This document shows, in pieces, positions 6,289-7,264 of a stretch of 7,264 nucleotides of DNA. Below the pieces are notes generated by a model. The model saw nothing but the letters and a program-made list of their open reading frames with translations. It had not been told where the DNA came from and made no database searches. Numbering within the stretch: the stretch's first letter is position 1; each line of letters begins with the position of its first letter. Source of the DNA: Reyranella sp. GTDB taxonomy: Bacteria > Pseudomonadota > Alphaproteobacteria > Reyranellales > Reyranellaceae. The position numbers and the translations under genes are program-made. The DNA is taken from positions 1 to 7,264 of the forward strand of contig SCVT01000046.1 of NCBI GenBank assembly GCA_004296815.1, read 5' to 3'.

Positions 6289-6311
6289 GAGAGAAAGCTA
6301 GCGTCGGCCAT
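6285..6311 (-). other. Possible 8-codon leader reading frame overlapping the dapA start
   Basis: On the minus strand ATG at 6311 opens a frame encoding MADASFLS and ending in TGA at 6287-6285. This stop overlaps the dapA start codon as ATGA. It has no Shine-Dalgarno of its own. It is short enough to arise by chance, but the exact overlap type is that used in translational coupling, and dapA lacks its own ribosome binding site. Confidence 0.25.
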
Positions 6312-6368
6312 AAATAAGAAAATCGAATGTTTTGGATATAATCGTTCGGAATTCGTTATATTAGGCCG
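6289..6368. promoter_or_regulatory. dapA-lysR divergent control region with dyad
   Basis: This 80-base spacer is markedly AT-rich in a GC-rich neighbourhood. It holds a dyad: ATATAA (6336-6341) and TTATAT (6356-6361), with CG inside each arm offset by one base, and the palindrome GAATTC (6349-6354) inside. LysR-type proteins bind interrupted dyads in such divergent spacers, so this is the best operator candidate. No good dapA promoter could be assigned on the minus strand; TATAAC at 6360-6355 is the closest -10 match. Confidence 0.5.
6337..6362 (+). promoter_or_regulatory. Candidate -10 elements of the LysR-family gene
   Basis: A perfect TATAAT lies at 6337-6342 and a second element, TATATT, at 6357-6362. 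Neither has a convincing -35 partner at 16 to 18 bases. The first would give a leader of about 20 bases. The second would place transcription start at or near the A of ATG 6369, giving a leaderless mRNA. Both sit inside the dyad, as expected for autoregulation. Confidence 0.4.
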
Positions 6369-7247
6369 ATGCGCAAGGACCTCGACATGGCGCTGGTGCG
6401 CGCCTTCCTCACCGTCGTCGAAGCGGGCGGCGTCACCAAGGCGGCGGCGGCGCTCGGCATGAGCCAGGCCGCGGCCAGCCAGCAGATCAAGCGGCTGGAG
6501 GAGGCGCTCGACTGCCGCCTGTTCGAGCGCCAGGGCCGCGGGCTCGCGCTCGCGCCGGCGGGCGAGCGGCTGCTCGCGCAGGCGCGGCGGCTGGTGGCGA
6601 TGAACGACGAGGTCTGGTCGTCGATGCGCGCGCCGCAGTTCGAGGGCGAAGTCCGCTTCGGTGTGCCCTACGACATCATCGGCAGCTTCGTGCCGGCGAT
6701 CCTGCGCGGCTTCGCCAAGGCGCAGCCGCGCGTGCGCGTGTCGCTGGTTTGCGAGGACTCCAAGATCGTGCGCGAGGCGCTGAAGTCGGGCGGCGTCGAT
6801 CTCGCCATGACGACCGAGACCGAATGCGGCCGGCACGGCGAGACGCTGCGCACCGACCGGCTCGTCTGGGTGAGCGCCCGTGGCGGCGATGCGCATCTCA
6901 AGGATCCGCTGCCGGTCTCGCTCGGCGCGCCGACCTGCGTGTTCCGTCCCGTCGCCGTCGAGGCGCTCGGCAAGGCGCGGCGCGACTGGCGCGCGGTCTG
7001 CGAGGTGAGCCGGCTGGAGCCGGTCTATGCCGTGCTCGAGGCGGGGCTTGCCGTGGCGCCGCTACTGCGATCCTCGGTGCCGGAACGCTTCGACGTGCTC
7101 GGTCGCGAGGCGAAGCTGCCGACGCTGCCGGAGTTCCGCATCAATCTCTACGCGCCGCCGGGCTTGAGTCCGGCGGCGCGCGATCTTGCCGACCATGTGC
7201 GCGCCAGCTTCTCGGGACGTTCCCGGAACAAGATTCACAACAATTGA
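6369..7247 (+). CDS. LysR-family transcriptional regulator
   Basis: This 292-residue LysR-type regulator has the usual family length. The N-terminal winged helix-turn-helix spans about residues 6-65, with the pattern MALVRAFLTVVEAGGVTKAA (7-26), the recognition helix MSQAAASQQIKRLEE (31-45) and LFERQGRGLALAPAGERLL (51-69). A linker helix to about residue 90 is followed by the effector-binding domain starting at EGEVRFGVP (92-100), with GGVDLAMT (141-148) and a late AVLEAGLAVAPLL (221-233), all typical. The effector is not readable. It is transcribed away from dapA across 80 bases, the layout in which LysR proteins commonly control the divergent gene and themselves, so dapA is the likely target by inference. 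ATG 6369 has only a weak TAGG upstream, and a leaderless start is possible. The last residues (SRNKIHNN) use less GC-rich codons. No terminator is visible in the 17 bases left. Confidence 0.95.
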   Translation: MRKDLDMALVRAFLTVVEAGGVTKAAAALGMSQAAASQQIKRLEEALDCRLFERQGRGLALAPAGERLLAQARRLVAMNDEVWSSMRAPQFEGEVRFGVPYDIIGSFVPAILRGFAKAQPRVRVSLVCEDSKIVREALKSGGVDLAMTTETECGRHGETLRTDRLVWVSARGGDAHLKDPLPVSLGAPTCVFRPVAVEALGKARRDWRAVCEVSRLEPVYAVLEAGLAVAPLLRSSVPERFDVLGREAKLPTLPEFRINLYAPPGLSPAARDLADHVRASFSGRSRNKIHNN

Positions 7248-7264
7248 TACCAACCACCATCTGT

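Noticed and set aside
5521..6462. A 313-codon plus-strand frame opposite dapA
   Set aside because: It is antisense to a clear DapA with complete catalytic residues and shows no recognisable domain.

Overview
The window looks like an ordinary chromosomal stretch from a GC-rich alphaproteobacterium. This is inferred from strong G/C preference at third codon positions, GTG and TTG starts, and the gene families present; a Reyranella- or Rhodospirillales-like host is a guess that one sequence search could settle. No mobile element, tRNA, rRNA or CRISPR array is visible, and no gap between genes exceeds about 130 bases.

Layout. (1) Positions 1-831, plus strand: the 3' half of a GroEL chaperonin gene cut by the window edge, followed by a strong intrinsic terminator (858-891). 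(2) Positions 909-1328, plus strand: a small Nudix hydrolase whose 3' end overlaps a convergent gene by 64 bases. (3) Positions 3895 down to 1265, minus strand: a probable four-gene transcription unit with a good sigma70-type promoter at 3958-3985. It encodes a small secreted Ala/Pro-rich protein with two cysteines, a two-domain sulfurtransferase with a non-standard catalytic loop, a DUF1330 protein, and a roughly 354-residue protein of unknown family. (4) Positions 4023-5401, plus strand: an AEC-family transporter starting at TTG, followed after 17 bases by the mechanosensitive channel MscL. (5) Positions 6288 down to 5398, minus strand: a DapA-type 4-hydroxy-tetrahydrodipicolinate synthase, ending in a 4-base stop-to-stop overlap with mscL. 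(6) Positions 6369-7247, plus strand: a LysR-family regulator divergent from dapA across an 80-base AT-rich spacer that holds a dyad and -10-like elements.

How the genes relate. The minus-strand unit is tied together by tight spacing: the stop of sseA abuts the ribosome binding site of the DUF1330 gene, and that gene's stop lies at the start of the unknown gene. This suggests coordinated expression around sulfur-transfer or small-molecule metabolism, but no pathway can be named. The LysR/dapA pair has the classic divergent regulator-target layout, so the regulator may control this DapA paralogue as well as itself. The transporter and MscL probably share a transcript.

I see no clear new system. 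The points most worth following are the unknown 354-residue protein in the sulfurtransferase unit, the hairpin that would occlude the sseA ribosome binding site, the loss of lysine-feedback residues in DapA, and the dapA start, which lacks a Shine-Dalgarno sequence and overlaps an 8-codon upstream reading frame.
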